Shown here: one piece after another, positions 21,177 through 31,141 of the stretch
Numbering within the stretch: position 1 is the stretch's first letter
Layout of the letters: every line of letters begins with the position of its first letter
NCBI GenBank assembly: GCA_964617875.1
Contig: CAZUAI010000060.1
Coordinates: 1 to 33,100 of the forward strand
Direction of reading: 5' to 3'
Source of the DNA: CAZMVY01 sp964617875
Lineage (GTDB): Bacteria > Planctomycetota > Phycisphaerae > UBA1845 > PWPN01
Length of the DNA stretch: 33,100 bases
The notes under the pieces: model-generated
Told to the model about the DNA's origin: nothing
Databases searched by the model: none
The model's input: only the letters and a program-made list of their open reading frames with translations
Program-made: the position numbers and the translations under genes

Positions 21177-21449
21177 CTAGCGCTGCTTCAGGTAGTCTTC
21201 GATCAGGGCGGCCTTCTTCGTGAGGAACGACACGTGCTCGTGCGAGGCCTCGAGAAACCCCGCGAGCGCCTTCACCGTCTGCTCGAACGCCTCGGCGAAC
21301 TTGCGGTGCTCCTGGTCGCGCCACGTGTTCTCGAGACCGCGCAGCCGCGCGTGGAGCCCGGCCAGGAGGCCCTCCAGCTCGCCGTTGAACCGGTTGAGAT
21401 CCTGGGCGAACCGGCGCAACTCCGTAGGATCAACGTGGGCTTTGGCCAT
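21177..21449 (-). CDS. WXG100-like protein, 90 aa
   Basis: The 90-residue protein has the length and helix-turn-helix plan of WXG100 (ESAT-6-like) proteins. Helix 1 is VDPTELRRFAQDLNRFNGEL to RLRGLE, the turn is NTWRDQEH with Trp43, and helix 2 (KFAEAFEQTVKALAGFLEAS) runs on to the end. The motif is W-x-D rather than W-x-G, as in several distant members. No signal peptide is present. It opens the operon, the usual place for the secreted partner of a type VII ATPase. ATG 21449 was chosen over upstream in-frame codons because a promoter (21479-21506) leaves a leader of only about 22 nt, with GAAGGATGG in it. Confidence 0.8.
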   Translation of the reverse strand: MAKAHVDPTELRRFAQDLNRFNGELEGLLAGLHARLRGLENTWRDQEHRKFAEAFEQTVKALAGFLEASHEHVSFLTKKAALIEDYLKQR

Positions 21450-21478
21450 ACATGGACGCCATCCTTCGTCCCTACGTA

Positions 21479-21506
21479 AGTATACCCGGCAATCGAACGC
21501 GGACAA
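21479..21506 (-). promoter_or_regulatory. Promoter of the WXG100/FtsK operon
   Basis: On the minus strand, TTGTCC (21501-21506), a 16-nt spacer and TATACT (21479-21484). The start of transcription would be near 21471, about 22 nt before the first gene. Confidence 0.5.
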
Positions 21507-21524
21507 GCCGAAACCCCCGCCGTC

Positions 21525-21547
21525 GGCGGGAAAGGCCCTTTCCCGCC
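21525..21547. promoter_or_regulatory. Perfect 23-bp palindrome between divergent WXG100 operon and histidine kinase
   Basis: GGCGGGAAAGG (21525-21535), one central C, and CCTTTCCCGCC (21537-21547) form a perfect palindrome. It starts 19 bp beyond the -35 of the FtsK operon and lies upstream of the kinase -10 element. It looks like an operator for a dimeric regulator. A terminator reading (CCCCCTTTT follows) is possible, but no gene reads into it on the plus strand. Confidence 0.5.
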
Positions 21548-21612
21548 CCCCTTTTCCGCAGGCGATCCCGCATCCGCGGCATGCCAGGTACTTCTCGCCC
21601 CGGCCGCAGGTC

Positions 21613-21621
21613 TGGTATGAT
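21613..21621 (+). promoter_or_regulatory. Extended -10 promoter of the histidine kinase
   Basis: TGG-TATGAT forms an extended -10 (TGn + five of six consensus bases) about 67 nt before the kinase start. No strong -35 is seen. Confidence 0.4.
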
Positions 21622-21674
21622 AGGGCCACGGGGGCGAGCATCGTCGTCCGCATCCGCTTCTGAGGGAAAGGCGA

Positions 21675-21707
21675 ATGGCGCAGTGTGATGGGCGTGACCG
21701 TGCGTGA
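21675..21707 (+). other. Possible 10-codon leader ORF overlapping the kinase start
   Basis: ATG at 21675 has the only good ribosome site here (GAGGGAAAGG, 21662-21671) and reads MAQCDGRDRA-stop, in another frame, across the kinase start codons at 21685/21688. Translation of it could couple or dampen kinase translation. Confidence 0.25.
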
Positions 21708-24021
21708 GCCCGTGAACAACGAATCCGATCCCGCCTGCGAAGCCGCCATGCTGCGCGAACGCGTGGCGCGACTGGAGCAGGCGGCGCAGACCGCCGAAGC
21801 CCTGTCCCGGCTGACGCATCGTGTGGCGGAGGCCGTTACCGCGGCCGATCTGATGGACGCCGTCCGCGAAGAGAGCGACCGCCTGCTGGGCTGGGACTGC
21901 TGCTACCTGGTCCACCGGCGCCCGGGACACGGGCCCATGCGTATCGTATGCTTTGTGGACACGGAAGACGGCCGCAAGAAGCCGTACCCCGGCGAGGACC
22001 TGACGCCCGCCAACACCGGCGACATGCTCCGGCGGGCACTCGCCGGCCGGCCCGTTCTCATCAACCGGAAGCCCGGTGAACCCGTATCGGGCACGAATCC
22101 CTTCGGGACCGGTCGCCTGTCGGCCAGTCTGATGTTCACGCCCGTGCGATGCGGCGAACACGTCATCGGCGCCCTGAGCGTCCAATCGTATACGCCCGAC
22201 CGCTACGGCCAGGCCGATCTCGACCTTCTCGGGCGGATCGCCGACGCCCTTACCCCCGCCATGGAACGCGTGCATGCGGAAGACGAGCGCCGCCAGGCCG
22301 AAAAACTGCTCCGTCTGCAGTACGATCTCAGCCTCGCTCTGACGGCGGAGACCACCCTCTCGGGCGCTCTGGGGTGCATCCTCGATGCCGTGTTGCGGAT
22401 CGACGGCATCGATTGCGGCGGCATTTACCTTGTGGACGGAACCACCGGCGAACTCCACCTGGTTGCCCACCGGAACCTCTCGTCACGGTTTCTGGATGCG
22501 GTCTCCCACCTGGACGCCGACTCTCCCCAGGCACGGCAGGTCACCACGGCGAAGCCTCTGTACCTGGCGGAAAACGAGTTCGGCCTGGCACACCCGGCGT
22601 GCGGCCCCGAGGGGATCCGCGCGATCGGCGCCGTCCCTCTGCAGCACGAGGGGCGGCTGAGCGTGGTGGTCAATGTCGGATCGAGGAGCTGCCCTTCGAT
22701 CCCGATGGACTCGCGGCGCGCGCTGGAGGCCGTCGCCGCGCAGGCCGGCGCGGCGGTTGATCGAGTCCGGTCCAGGGAATCGCTGCAACAGGCACGCGAC
22801 GAGCTGAACCGGCGTATCGAGGAGCGTACGGCCGAACTCCGAACGGCCAACGAGCGCCTGCGGCGAGAGATCGCCGAACGAACGAATGCGGAAGACGCGC
22901 TTCGAGTCAGTGAAGCCAAGTACAGAACGCTGGTCGAAACGACGAACACGGGATTCGTGATCGTGGATTCCGAAGGAAGGGTCCTCGACGCGAACGCCGA
23001 GTACGTGCGGCTGACCGGGCGCAAGACGCTGACGGACATCCTGGGCCGGCCGGTCACCGACTGGACGGCGGAGCACGATATCGCCCGAAACGCCGAGGAA
23101 GTGCGAAAGTGCGCGGCGAAGGGCTACGTCTACGGACTCGAGATCGACTACGTGGACACGGAGGGACGGTTCACCCCGATCGAGATCAACGCGAGGGTCC
23201 TCCAGGTGGCGGAAGGCACCCGGATCGTCACGCTGTGCCGGGACATTACCGACCGCCGGATGGCGGAGCAGGAGCGGGCGCGGCTCGACGACCAGCTCAA
23301 CGAGGCCCGGGAAATGGAGGTCATCGGGCGCATCGCCGGCGGCATCGCGCATGATTTCAACAACCTGATGGCCACCGTCCTCGGCCGCGCCTCGCGGCTG
23401 AAAGCGCGACGATTGCGGGAACACCCGGACTACGCCGATCTCGTCGCGATCGAAGGCGCCGCCGAAACGGCCGGCCGCCTCGCCCACCAGCTCCTGGTCT
23501 ACGCCAGGGGAGGCAAGATCCTTCCTCGCCTGGCAGACTTCGCCGACATCATCCGGCGAGTCGTGGACGCGCTCCGGCCCGCCCTGCCCGAGACGATCCG
23601 CTTCGACTGCCGCGTGGACGGCGGCCTCGGCCGGATCGAGTGCGACACGACGCAGGTCGAGCAGGTCATCGTGAACCTCTGCCGCAACGCGGTCGATGCC
23701 ATGCCCGACGGCGGACACCTTGTCCTCTGCGCGGAGAACGCAAGCCTCACGCAGCCGTTGAAGGATGCCCACCCCTTGCTCGCGCCGGGCGATTACGTCT
23801 GCCTCGCCGTGCAGGACACCGGCGTCGGCATGTCTCCGGACACGGCCGCCCGCGTTTTCGAACCGTTCTTCACGACCAAGCCCAACGGGTACGGCATGGG
23901 GCTCGCGGCGGCATGGGGCATCGTCAAGAGCCACGGCGGGGCCATTTCGCTGACCACGCAACCGGGCAAGGGCTCGACCTTCCGCGTCTGGTTGCCCCGC
24001 GCCCGGAACGGGACGGGGTGA
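21688..24021 (+). CDS. Hybrid-free sensor histidine kinase, GAF-GAF-PAS-HisKA-HATPase
   Basis: About 777 residues without membrane helices, so a cytoplasmic sensor. Two GAF domains (about 20-190 and 205-355) are followed by a coiled coil with ELNRRIEERTAELRTANERL and a PAS domain (about 405-525: YRTLVETTNTGFVIVDSEGRVLDAN). The H-box IAGGIAHDFNNLMATVLG has the phosphate-accepting His near 555. The HATPase has N-box VNLCRNAVDAMPDGG, G1 DTGVGMS, F-box FEPFFTTK and G2 GYGMGLAAAWGIVKSHGG. There is no receiver domain and no adjacent response regulator, so it is an orphan kinase. It is divergent from the WXG100/FtsK operon. ATG 21688 or GTG 21685 start; the strong ribosome site belongs to the small frame at 21675. 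Confidence 0.92.
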   Translation: MGVTVREPVNNESDPACEAAMLRERVARLEQAAQTAEALSRLTHRVAEAVTAADLMDAVREESDRLLGWDCCYLVHRRPGHGPMRIVCFVDTEDGRKKPYPGEDLTPANTGDMLRRALAGRPVLINRKPGEPVSGTNPFGTGRLSASLMFTPVRCGEHVIGALSVQSYTPDRYGQADLDLLGRIADALTPAMERVHAEDERRQAEKLLRLQYDLSLALTAETTLSGALGCILDAVLRIDGIDCGGIYLVDGTTGELHLVAHRNLSSRFLDAVSHLDADSPQARQVTTAKPLYLAENEFGLAHPACGPEGIRAIGAVPLQHEGRLSVVVNVGSRSCPSIPMDSRRALEAVAAQAGAAVDRVRSRESLQQARDELNRRIEERTAELRTANERLRREIAERTNAEDALRVSEAKYRTLVETTNTGFVIVDSEGRVLDANAEYVRLTGRKTLTDILGRPVTDWTAEHDIARNAEEVRKCAAKGYVYGLEIDYVDTEGRFTPIEINARVLQVAEGTRIVTLCRDITDRRMAEQERARLDDQLNEAREMEVIGRIAGGIAHDFNNLMATVLGRASRLKARRLREHPDYADLVAIEGAAETAGRLAHQLLVYARGGKILPRLADFADIIRRVVDALRPALPETIRFDCRVDGGLGRIECDTTQVEQVIVNLCRNAVDAMPDGGHLVLCAENASLTQPLKDAHPLLAPGDYVCLAVQDTGVGMSPDTAARVFEPFFTTKPNGYGMGLAAAWGIVKSHGGAISLTTQPGKGSTFRVWLPRARNGTG

Positions 24022-24027
24022 TCGCGC

Positions 24028-25104
24028 CTATGCCCGGCCGGCCGACGCCGCGAATCCGCGCGCATCCCGCACGAACGCGGCGATGTCCTCCTCGCGCGTA
24101 TCCCACGAACACATCAGGCGGATGCCGGAGCCGATGAACGTGTAGAACCGCCAGCCCTTTTCGCGCAGCCCCTCGGCCATCGCCGGCGGCATGGTCACGA
24201 ACACGCTGTTCGCCCCCCGCGGATGCAGAACCGTGACGCCGGGAACGGTGCGCAGCTGTTCCTCGAGACGCGCGGCGCAGCCGTTCGCATGCGCCGCGTA
24301 ACGCAGCCACGCCCCGTCGCGCAGCATCGCGATCCACGGCGCGGCCACGAACCGCATCTTCGCCCCGAGCTGCCCGGCCTGTTTGCAGCGGTAGTCGAAC
24401 TCGCTCGCCAGCTCCCGGTCGAAGAATACGACGGCCTCGCCGGCCGCCATCCCGTTCTTTGTCCCGCCGAGGCACAGCACGTCCACGCCCGCTTCCCACG
24501 TGACCCGCTTCGGCGGCACGCCGAGCGTCGCCAGGGCGTTCGCCAGCCGCGCCCCGTCCATGTGGACGCGAAGGCCGAGCCGGCGCGCCAGGGTGCCGAT
24601 CGTGCGCACCTCCTCCACCGTGTAGGTCGTGCCGAGTTCCGTCGCCTGCGTGATGCTCACGGCGCGCGGCTTCGGGTAGTGAATGTCCGAACGGCGGGTG
24701 ACGGCGTGCTCGACGGCCGCCGGATCGACCTTGCCGTCGGCCCCGGACACGAGGAGCACCTTCGTGCCGTTCGAGAAGAACTCCGGCGCGCCGCATTCGT
24801 CGGTCTCCATGTGGGCCTTCTCGTGGCAGAGAATGCTGTGATACGAGCGGCACAGTGTGCCGATCGCCAGCGAGTTGGCCGCCGTCCCGTTGAACGTGAA
24901 GAAGACCTCGCAGTCCGTCTCGAAGACCTCGCGCAGGAGGTCGCACGCCCGGCGGGTCCACGCATCGTCGCCGTACGCGGGCGCATGTCCCACGTTCGCC
25001 GCCGCCATCGCCTCCCATGCCTCCGGACAGATGCCCGCGTTGTTGTCGCTGGCGAACTGACGCCGGGTTTCCGGCATGTCGTCTTGCGTTCGCGATGCCG
25101 CCAT
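24028..25104 (-). CDS. Low-specificity threonine aldolase / beta-eliminating lyase family
   Basis: 358 residues, fold-type I PLP enzyme of the threonine aldolase family, which splits L-threonine into glycine and acetaldehyde. Blocks are FASDNNAGICPEAWEAM near the start, FFTFNGTAANSLAIGTL, HMETDECGAPEFFSNGTK, TELGTTYTVEEV, LRVHMDGARLANA with the Asp that binds the PLP ring nitrogen, and CLGGTKNGMAAGEAVVFF with the Schiff-base Lys. GAGGAGG 6 nt before ATG 25104 is a strong ribosome site, so the longer GTG start at 25125 is rejected. It converges on the kinase gene with a 6-bp gap and is divergent from the DMT permease. Confidence 0.92.
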   Translation of the reverse strand: MAASRTQDDMPETRRQFASDNNAGICPEAWEAMAAANVGHAPAYGDDAWTRRACDLLREVFETDCEVFFTFNGTAANSLAIGTLCRSYHSILCHEKAHMETDECGAPEFFSNGTKVLLVSGADGKVDPAAVEHAVTRRSDIHYPKPRAVSITQATELGTTYTVEEVRTIGTLARRLGLRVHMDGARLANALATLGVPPKRVTWEAGVDVLCLGGTKNGMAAGEAVVFFDRELASEFDYRCKQAGQLGAKMRFVAAPWIAMLRDGAWLRYAAHANGCAARLEEQLRTVPGVTVLHPRGANSVFVTMPPAMAEGLREKGWRFYTFIGSGIRLMCSWDTREEDIAAFVRDARGFAASAGRA

Positions 25105-25137
25105 GACAAGCCTCCTCGATCGCACGCCGTCTCCGGT

Positions 25138-25192
25138 TGTGGTGCAGGCATCCTGCCTGCGTATCGAAGCAGGCCGGAAACCGGCCCCGCAA
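25138..25192 (+). repeat. Two-hairpin dispersed repeat, copy B
   Basis: Hairpin 1 is GCAGGCA-TCC-TGCCTGC (25144-25160), a perfect 7-bp stem. Hairpin 2 is GGCCGG-AAA-CCGGCC (25172-25186), a perfect 6-bp stem. It aligns with 12311-12366 over its length. It lies in the 273-bp gap between the divergent aldolase and permease genes. Confidence 0.6.
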
Positions 25193-25360
25193 TCGGGCGT
25201 CGGCCTCCTGCCGGATACGGCTCTCCGACCGTGATCCGCGCGACCCCCCCACGGCCGGGGCCGCCGCCATCGACACGCTCACGGTCGCTCCCGAACGCCG
25301 GGCATGATAACCCGACCGCCGGAGATCGACACGCGGGGCGACAGCCGCCCGCCGACCGGG

Positions 25361-25366
25361 TATGCT
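25361..25366 (+). promoter_or_regulatory. -10 element close to the DMT permease start
   Basis: TATGCT within CGGGTATGCTGC ends 11 nt before the ATG. If used, the mRNA would be almost leaderless, consistent with the lack of a Shine-Dalgarno. Confidence 0.25.
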
Positions 25367-25377
25367 GCTGCCCCGGC

Positions 25378-26313
25378 ATGACGCAACGTGGCATCGACAT
25401 CCGGGGAACCGTCGCGCTTGCCGCCGCCCTGCTGTGCTGGTGCGTCGTGCCGCTGATGCTGAGATACCTGACGGCCAGCGTGCCCGACGGCTGGACCAGC
25501 AACGCGGTCCGCTACCCCCTCTCGGCGGCGCTGTATCTGCCGTGGCTCGTCGCGGCGGCGCGGGACCGGGCAAACCGACGCCTGTGGGCCCTCGCCGTCA
25601 TCCCGACCCTGCCGAACATCGTCGGGCAGACGTGCTGGGCATGGTCGCCCTATTACATCGACCCGGGGCTCCTGATGTTCATTGTGCGGGTCTCGGTCGT
25701 CTTCGCGATCATCGGCGCGGTGATTCTCTTTCCGGACGAAAGACGCCTCCTCCGCAGCGGGCACTTCTGGACCGGTCTGGCGATGAACGTGACCGGCTTC
25801 CTGACCGTCGTGCTGCGCGCGTGCCCGGGCACGGGCGGCGTGACGGTCATGGGCGTGTTGATCGCCCTCGGCTGCGCGGTCTTCTGGGGGGCGTACGTGT
25901 GCAGCGTGCGGGCGACCATCGCGGGGATGAACCCCCTGCGGGCGTTCGCCATCGTCAGCCTGTATACCTCGATCGGGTGCCTCGCCCTGGCGCCGCTCGG
26001 CCGGCCCTCGTCGCTGCTGAAGCTGAACGGCTTCGACGCCGGAATCCTGCTGTTGTCGGCGGCGATCGGTATCGCCGCGGCCCACGGCCTGTACTACATC
26101 GCGGTCCAGCGGCTCGGCGCCTCGATCCCCTCGACGATCACGACGCTGACGCCGTTCATCACGGCGGCGGGGTCGAGCTTCCTCTTCCACGAAATCCTCT
26201 CGTGGGAGCAGTGGGCCGGCGGCGTCCTCGCCGCGATCGGCAGCGCGCTGGTGATCTGGTCGCAGCGCTTTCTCGGACCGCCGGCGGCGGCGGAACGGAC
26301 GGACGGCGTATGA
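25378..26313 (+). CDS. EamA/DMT superfamily permease
   Basis: 311 residues with about ten hydrophobic helices in two EamA-like halves. Half 1 runs from GTVALAAALLCWCVVPLMLRYL to FLTVVLRACPG. Half 2 runs from VTVMGVLIALGCAVFWGAYVCSVRA to FHEILSWEQWAGGVLAAIGSALVIW, which ends in the family's typical E-x-x-x-x-Q-x-x-G-x-x-L-I signature. DMT permeases export amino acids, nucleosides or metabolites; the substrate is not readable. The start ATG 25378 has no Shine-Dalgarno. The neighbouring, divergent aldolase gives a weak hint of amino-acid export. Confidence 0.87.
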   Translation: MTQRGIDIRGTVALAAALLCWCVVPLMLRYLTASVPDGWTSNAVRYPLSAALYLPWLVAAARDRANRRLWALAVIPTLPNIVGQTCWAWSPYYIDPGLLMFIVRVSVVFAIIGAVILFPDERRLLRSGHFWTGLAMNVTGFLTVVLRACPGTGGVTVMGVLIALGCAVFWGAYVCSVRATIAGMNPLRAFAIVSLYTSIGCLALAPLGRPSSLLKLNGFDAGILLLSAAIGIAAAHGLYYIAVQRLGASIPSTITTLTPFITAAGSSFLFHEILSWEQWAGGVLAAIGSALVIWSQRFLGPPAAAERTDGV

Positions 26314-26370
26314 AGGATTCGAGAGCGGTCACGGGCGCGGGCGATTCGCATTGCCGTCGCCGCGGCATCC

Positions 26371-26751
26371 CTACGTGGCAGACACTACCCGGAGCCCGGC
26401 CGGCTCGAACAAGCGAAAGTCACCGACGTTGTCAGTAGCAATAGCCGCGTTCAGCCGGAGGCACGTTGCGGCGATCAGACAATCTGCCAGGCTTCCACGT
26501 CGGCGACCGATCAGGTTGTACAACTCCGCACCGCGCGCGGCATCTTCCGGCAGCAGGACTTCAGGGCGCGGAACCAACTGCGAAGCCAGACGGACCTGGT
26601 CGGCCGTCACGGGACCGCACAGGAACTCCGCCCACACGATCACGTTCACCGCAAGGGTTTCGCCGGCCTCCAGCCAGCGCCGCAGTTGACTGTCTTGTGG
26701 GCTGCCGGCCACCAGCCCCATGATCAGGAAATTCGTATCGAGGACGATCAT
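26371..26751 (-). CDS. vapC: VapC-family PIN-domain toxin ribonuclease
   Basis: 126 residues, PIN fold. The Mg-binding acids of VapC are visible: Asp5 in VLDTNFLIMG, Glu42 in VWAEFLCG, Asp90 in GSLADCLIAATCL and Asp107 in AIATDNVGDF. VapC toxins cut tRNA or rRNA when freed from antitoxin. ATG 26751 overlaps the antitoxin stop as ATGA, so translation is coupled. The longer frame from 26799 is the antitoxin shadow. Confidence 0.92.
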   Translation of the reverse strand: MIVLDTNFLIMGLVAGSPQDSQLRRWLEAGETLAVNVIVWAEFLCGPVTADQVRLASQLVPRPEVLLPEDAARGAELYNLIGRRRGSLADCLIAATCLRLNAAIATDNVGDFRLFEPAGLRVVSAT

Positions 26752-26999
26752 GAGCGTTGACCAAACGCCTGACGCTCCGCTCGGGTTCGCTGGGTCCACT
26801 CGGCGGCAGCCGGCGCCGTGAGTTGAAGACTCGCCTGCAGGGCATTCAACGCCTCCAGGGGGGAGTTGGCGGGCCGGTTCTCCGCCCCTTCGATCAGTAC
26901 GATCACCTCGGCTTTGGCTCCCGCGCGCAGCGCCGGCGAGCGCACCTCAACCGTTCCCCCGGACTGGATCGTCACCGTTTGTCGAATGGCCGCGACCAT
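26748..26999 (-). CDS. VapB-type antitoxin
   Basis: 83 residues. The first 35 (MVAAIRQTVTIQSGGTVEVR to VIVLIE) form a short beta-rich segment like AbrB-type or similar antitoxin DNA-binding halves. The C-terminal part (about 45-83, LEALNALQASLQL to FGQRS) is helical and charged, suited to wrap the toxin. AGGAG 6 nt before ATG 26999 fixes the start. It precedes vapC with a 4-nt overlap, the standard antitoxin-first order with autorepression. Confidence 0.85.
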   Translation of the reverse strand: MVAAIRQTVTIQSGGTVEVRSPALRAGAKAEVIVLIEGAENRPANSPLEALNALQASLQLTAPAAAEWTQRTRAERQAFGQRS

Positions 27000-27025
27000 G
27001 GTCTGCTCCTGCCCGTGCAATACTG

Positions 27026-27034
27026 ATTATACCA
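27026..27034 (-). promoter_or_regulatory. Extended -10 promoter of vapBC
   Basis: Minus-strand TGG-TATAAT is a perfect extended -10, 26 nt before the antitoxin ATG. The -35 region is weak, as usual for extended -10 promoters. Confidence 0.55.
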
Positions 27035-27310
27035 CGTCCGTCGATCGGCAGCCATCTCACGGGACACCGTGGGGGCATGGCCGTATGCGCGAAACGGGGC
27101 AGGACCGCTGGAGACGGCATGGCGCCCGTCTCCACGCGGCTGTACGTTGTACGCAACCACGCGGTCTTCCGCACCCCCTCTGTGCCGTTGCAGCGGATGC
27201 CGGCGGCGTGTAACCTGCCGCTGCGTTGCGGTTGCCCGCAGCGCGGCCCGCTTCGGCCGCGTACGCGGAAACGCGGGAGAGCGGAAAACGTACTTGTGAG
27301 GCTGCTTCTC
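27035..27310. other. Gene-free stretch between vapBC and fucosidase genes
   Basis: No supported gene. It contains several short inverted repeats, such as GCGGCC/GGCCGC around 27243-27260 and CGCG-GAAA-CGCG near 27265. No clear promoter box for the fucosidase gene is visible. Confidence 0.4.
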
Positions 27311-29095
27311 ATGACGAACTCGAGCGATCGCAGGATTCGAACGACGTCCGCCCGCCGGTTGCTTACGGCCGTCGGAGGCGGATGCCTGTCCTTCTGGCTC
27401 GCCGGCTGTGCGGCGCCGGCGGCGCGCCCGGCCGTCGCCGAGACGTCCGAGCAGCGCGACTTCCGCATGAAGTGGTGGCGCGACGCCCGGTTCGGCCTCT
27501 TCGTTCACTGGGGGCCGGTCAGCCTCCGCGGCACGGAGATCGGCTGGTCGCGCGGCGGCGAGCGCCGGGGCACCAGCCACGAACGCGGCACCGTCCCCGT
27601 CGAGATCTACGACAACCTCTACAGGCACTTCAACCCCGTGCGGTTCAACGCCGACGAGTGGGTCCGGATCGCCCGCGACGCCGGCATGAAATACCTCGTC
27701 TTCACCACCAAGCACCACGACGGCTTCGTCAACTTCGACTCCAGGCTCACCGACTACAAGATCACCAGCTGGCAATCCCCCTACCGCCGCGACATCGTCC
27801 GCCAGCTCGCTGACGCCTGCCACAAGGGCGGCATCGGCCTCGGCTTCTACTATTCGCAGCCCGACTGGCACCACCCGGACTACCGCACCGCCAACCACGC
27901 CGCCTACATCCGCTACATGCACGGCCAGTTGCGCGAACTCTGCACGAACTACGGCAAGGTGGACATCATCTGGTTCGACGGCCTCGGCGGCACGGCGCAG
28001 GACTGGGACGCCGAGAACCTCTGCGCGATGATCCGCCAGCTCCAGCCCGGCGTCCTGATCAACAACCGCTGCGGCCTCGACGGCGACTTCCGCACGCCCG
28101 AACAGACGATCGGCACCTTCCAGAAGGAGCTGCCCTGGGAAACCTGCATGACCATCGGCGGCCAATGGGCCTGGAAACCCGGCGATGAGATCAAGTCCCT
28201 CACCCAATGCATCCACACACTCGTCCGCGTCGTCGGGGCGGACGGCAACTTCCTCTTCAACGTCGGCCCGATGCCCGACGGCCGGATCGAGCCCCGCCAG
28301 GCGGACCGCCTTCGCGAGATGGGCCAGTGGCTCCGCTCCTGCGGCCACACGATCTACGCCACGCGCGGCGGGCCGGTGAAGTGGAACCGGTGCGTCCCGG
28401 CCCCGCACGTCTCCACGCACAGGGGCAACACCGTCTACATCCACATTCTGGAATGGCCCGACGACGCCGTCGCGCTGCCGCCGCTCGGAAAGAATGTGGT
28501 CGCGAGCTGGCTCGTCACCGGCGGCCAGGTCCGCGTCCGCCAGAGCGAACAGGGCATCCTGCTCACCGTCCCCCCTGAATACCGCCGCGAGCCCGACACC
28601 ATCGTCGGCCTCGAACTCGACGGCCCCGCCGCGGACATCCAGCCGGTCGGCCTGCCCTCCGGCTCGCTGGCACGCGGCAGGGAGGCGAGCGCCTCGAACG
28701 TGTACGGCCAGTCCGCCACGTTCGGAGCGGACAAGGCGTTCGACGACGACATGACGACGCGCTGGGCCACGGACGCCGGAACGAAGGAAGCCGTCCTTGA
28801 GGTCGATCTCGGTGCCCCGTGCGCCGTCGGGCGAGCCGAGATCAGCGAGGCCTGCGGCCATCGCGTGCAGGAGTTCGACCTGCAGGCCAGAGTGGACGGC
28901 GAGTGGAAGACCCTCCACACCGGGACGCAGCTGGGCGCCGTCGCCGTCCTGGAGTTCCAGCCGGTCACCACCCGGCACGTCCGGCTCAACATCCGCAAGG
29001 CGAAGGACGGACCCACCCTCTGGGAGTTCCAGCTCTTCCCGCCGGGCGGCTCGGCCGCCACGACCGCCGCCACAACGCAGACCACGCGGCCGTGA
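27311..29095 (+). CDS. GH29 alpha-L-fucosidase, lipoprotein, with C-terminal F5/8-type (CBM32-like) domain
   Basis: 594 residues. The N-terminus SARRLLTAVGGGCLSFWLAGC ends in a lipobox (LAGC), so the enzyme is a lipoprotein exposed to the periplasm or outside. The GH29 catalytic domain (about 45-370) shows WWRDARFGLFVHWGPVS, FTTKHHDGF, YYSQPDWHHPDYR and VDIIWFDGLGG with the nucleophile Asp223, then FLFNVGPMPDGRIEP. A beta domain follows. Residues about 455-590 form a discoidin/CBM32-like module (ASNVYGQSATFGADKAFDDD, TTRWATD, RHVRLNIRKA). It removes fucose from glycans. ATG 27311 has GAGG 9 nt upstream; the longer upstream frame lacks support. It stands alone, with no other glycan genes adjacent. 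Confidence 0.93.
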   Translation: MTNSSDRRIRTTSARRLLTAVGGGCLSFWLAGCAAPAARPAVAETSEQRDFRMKWWRDARFGLFVHWGPVSLRGTEIGWSRGGERRGTSHERGTVPVEIYDNLYRHFNPVRFNADEWVRIARDAGMKYLVFTTKHHDGFVNFDSRLTDYKITSWQSPYRRDIVRQLADACHKGGIGLGFYYSQPDWHHPDYRTANHAAYIRYMHGQLRELCTNYGKVDIIWFDGLGGTAQDWDAENLCAMIRQLQPGVLINNRCGLDGDFRTPEQTIGTFQKELPWETCMTIGGQWAWKPGDEIKSLTQCIHTLVRVVGADGNFLFNVGPMPDGRIEPRQADRLREMGQWLRSCGHTIYATRGGPVKWNRCVPAPHVSTHRGNTVYIHILEWPDDAVALPPLGKNVVASWLVTGGQVRVRQSEQGILLTVPPEYRREPDTIVGLELDGPAADIQPVGLPSGSLARGREASASNVYGQSATFGADKAFDDDMTTRWATDAGTKEAVLEVDLGAPCAVGRAEISEACGHRVQEFDLQARVDGEWKTLHTGTQLGAVAVLEFQPVTTRHVRLNIRKAKDGPTLWEFQLFPPGGSAATTAATTQTTRP

Positions 29096-29116
29096 CCGCA
29101 TCCGTCGTCCTGCGGC

Positions 29117-29141
29117 TCGGGGGGGGCCTCGTCGTCCCCGA
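29117..29141 (+). terminator. Stem-loop after the fucosidase gene
   Basis: TCGGGG (29117-29122) pairs with CCCCGA (29136-29141), 21 nt after the stop. No T-run follows, so the terminator call is weak. Confidence 0.3.
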
Positions 29142-29258
29142 TCCGCCGATCGCGACATCGGAGATATGGGAATCCTGCACCGCGAAAGGGCTGAGGCCTG
29201 AATCCCTGGAACCCGATGGATTCCGTCCCCGCGCAAGCCGATATTCCCCGGGTGCCTG

Positions 29259-29264
29259 TATAAT
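29259..29264 (+). promoter_or_regulatory. -10 element of glmS
   Basis: A perfect TATAAT in CCTGTATAATCG, with a weak -35 region. It leaves a leader of about 44 nt, too short for a glmS ribozyme. Confidence 0.45.
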
Positions 29265-29314
29265 CGTATCGGCGCGGGGCAGGTCCCGCGTTTTCGGACC
29301 GGAGAAGCGCTCTT

Positions 29315-31141
<1,827 letters not shown>

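Noticed and set aside
29096..29314. glmS ribozyme
   Set aside because: The likely transcript leader is only about 44 nt and no ribozyme core is visible.
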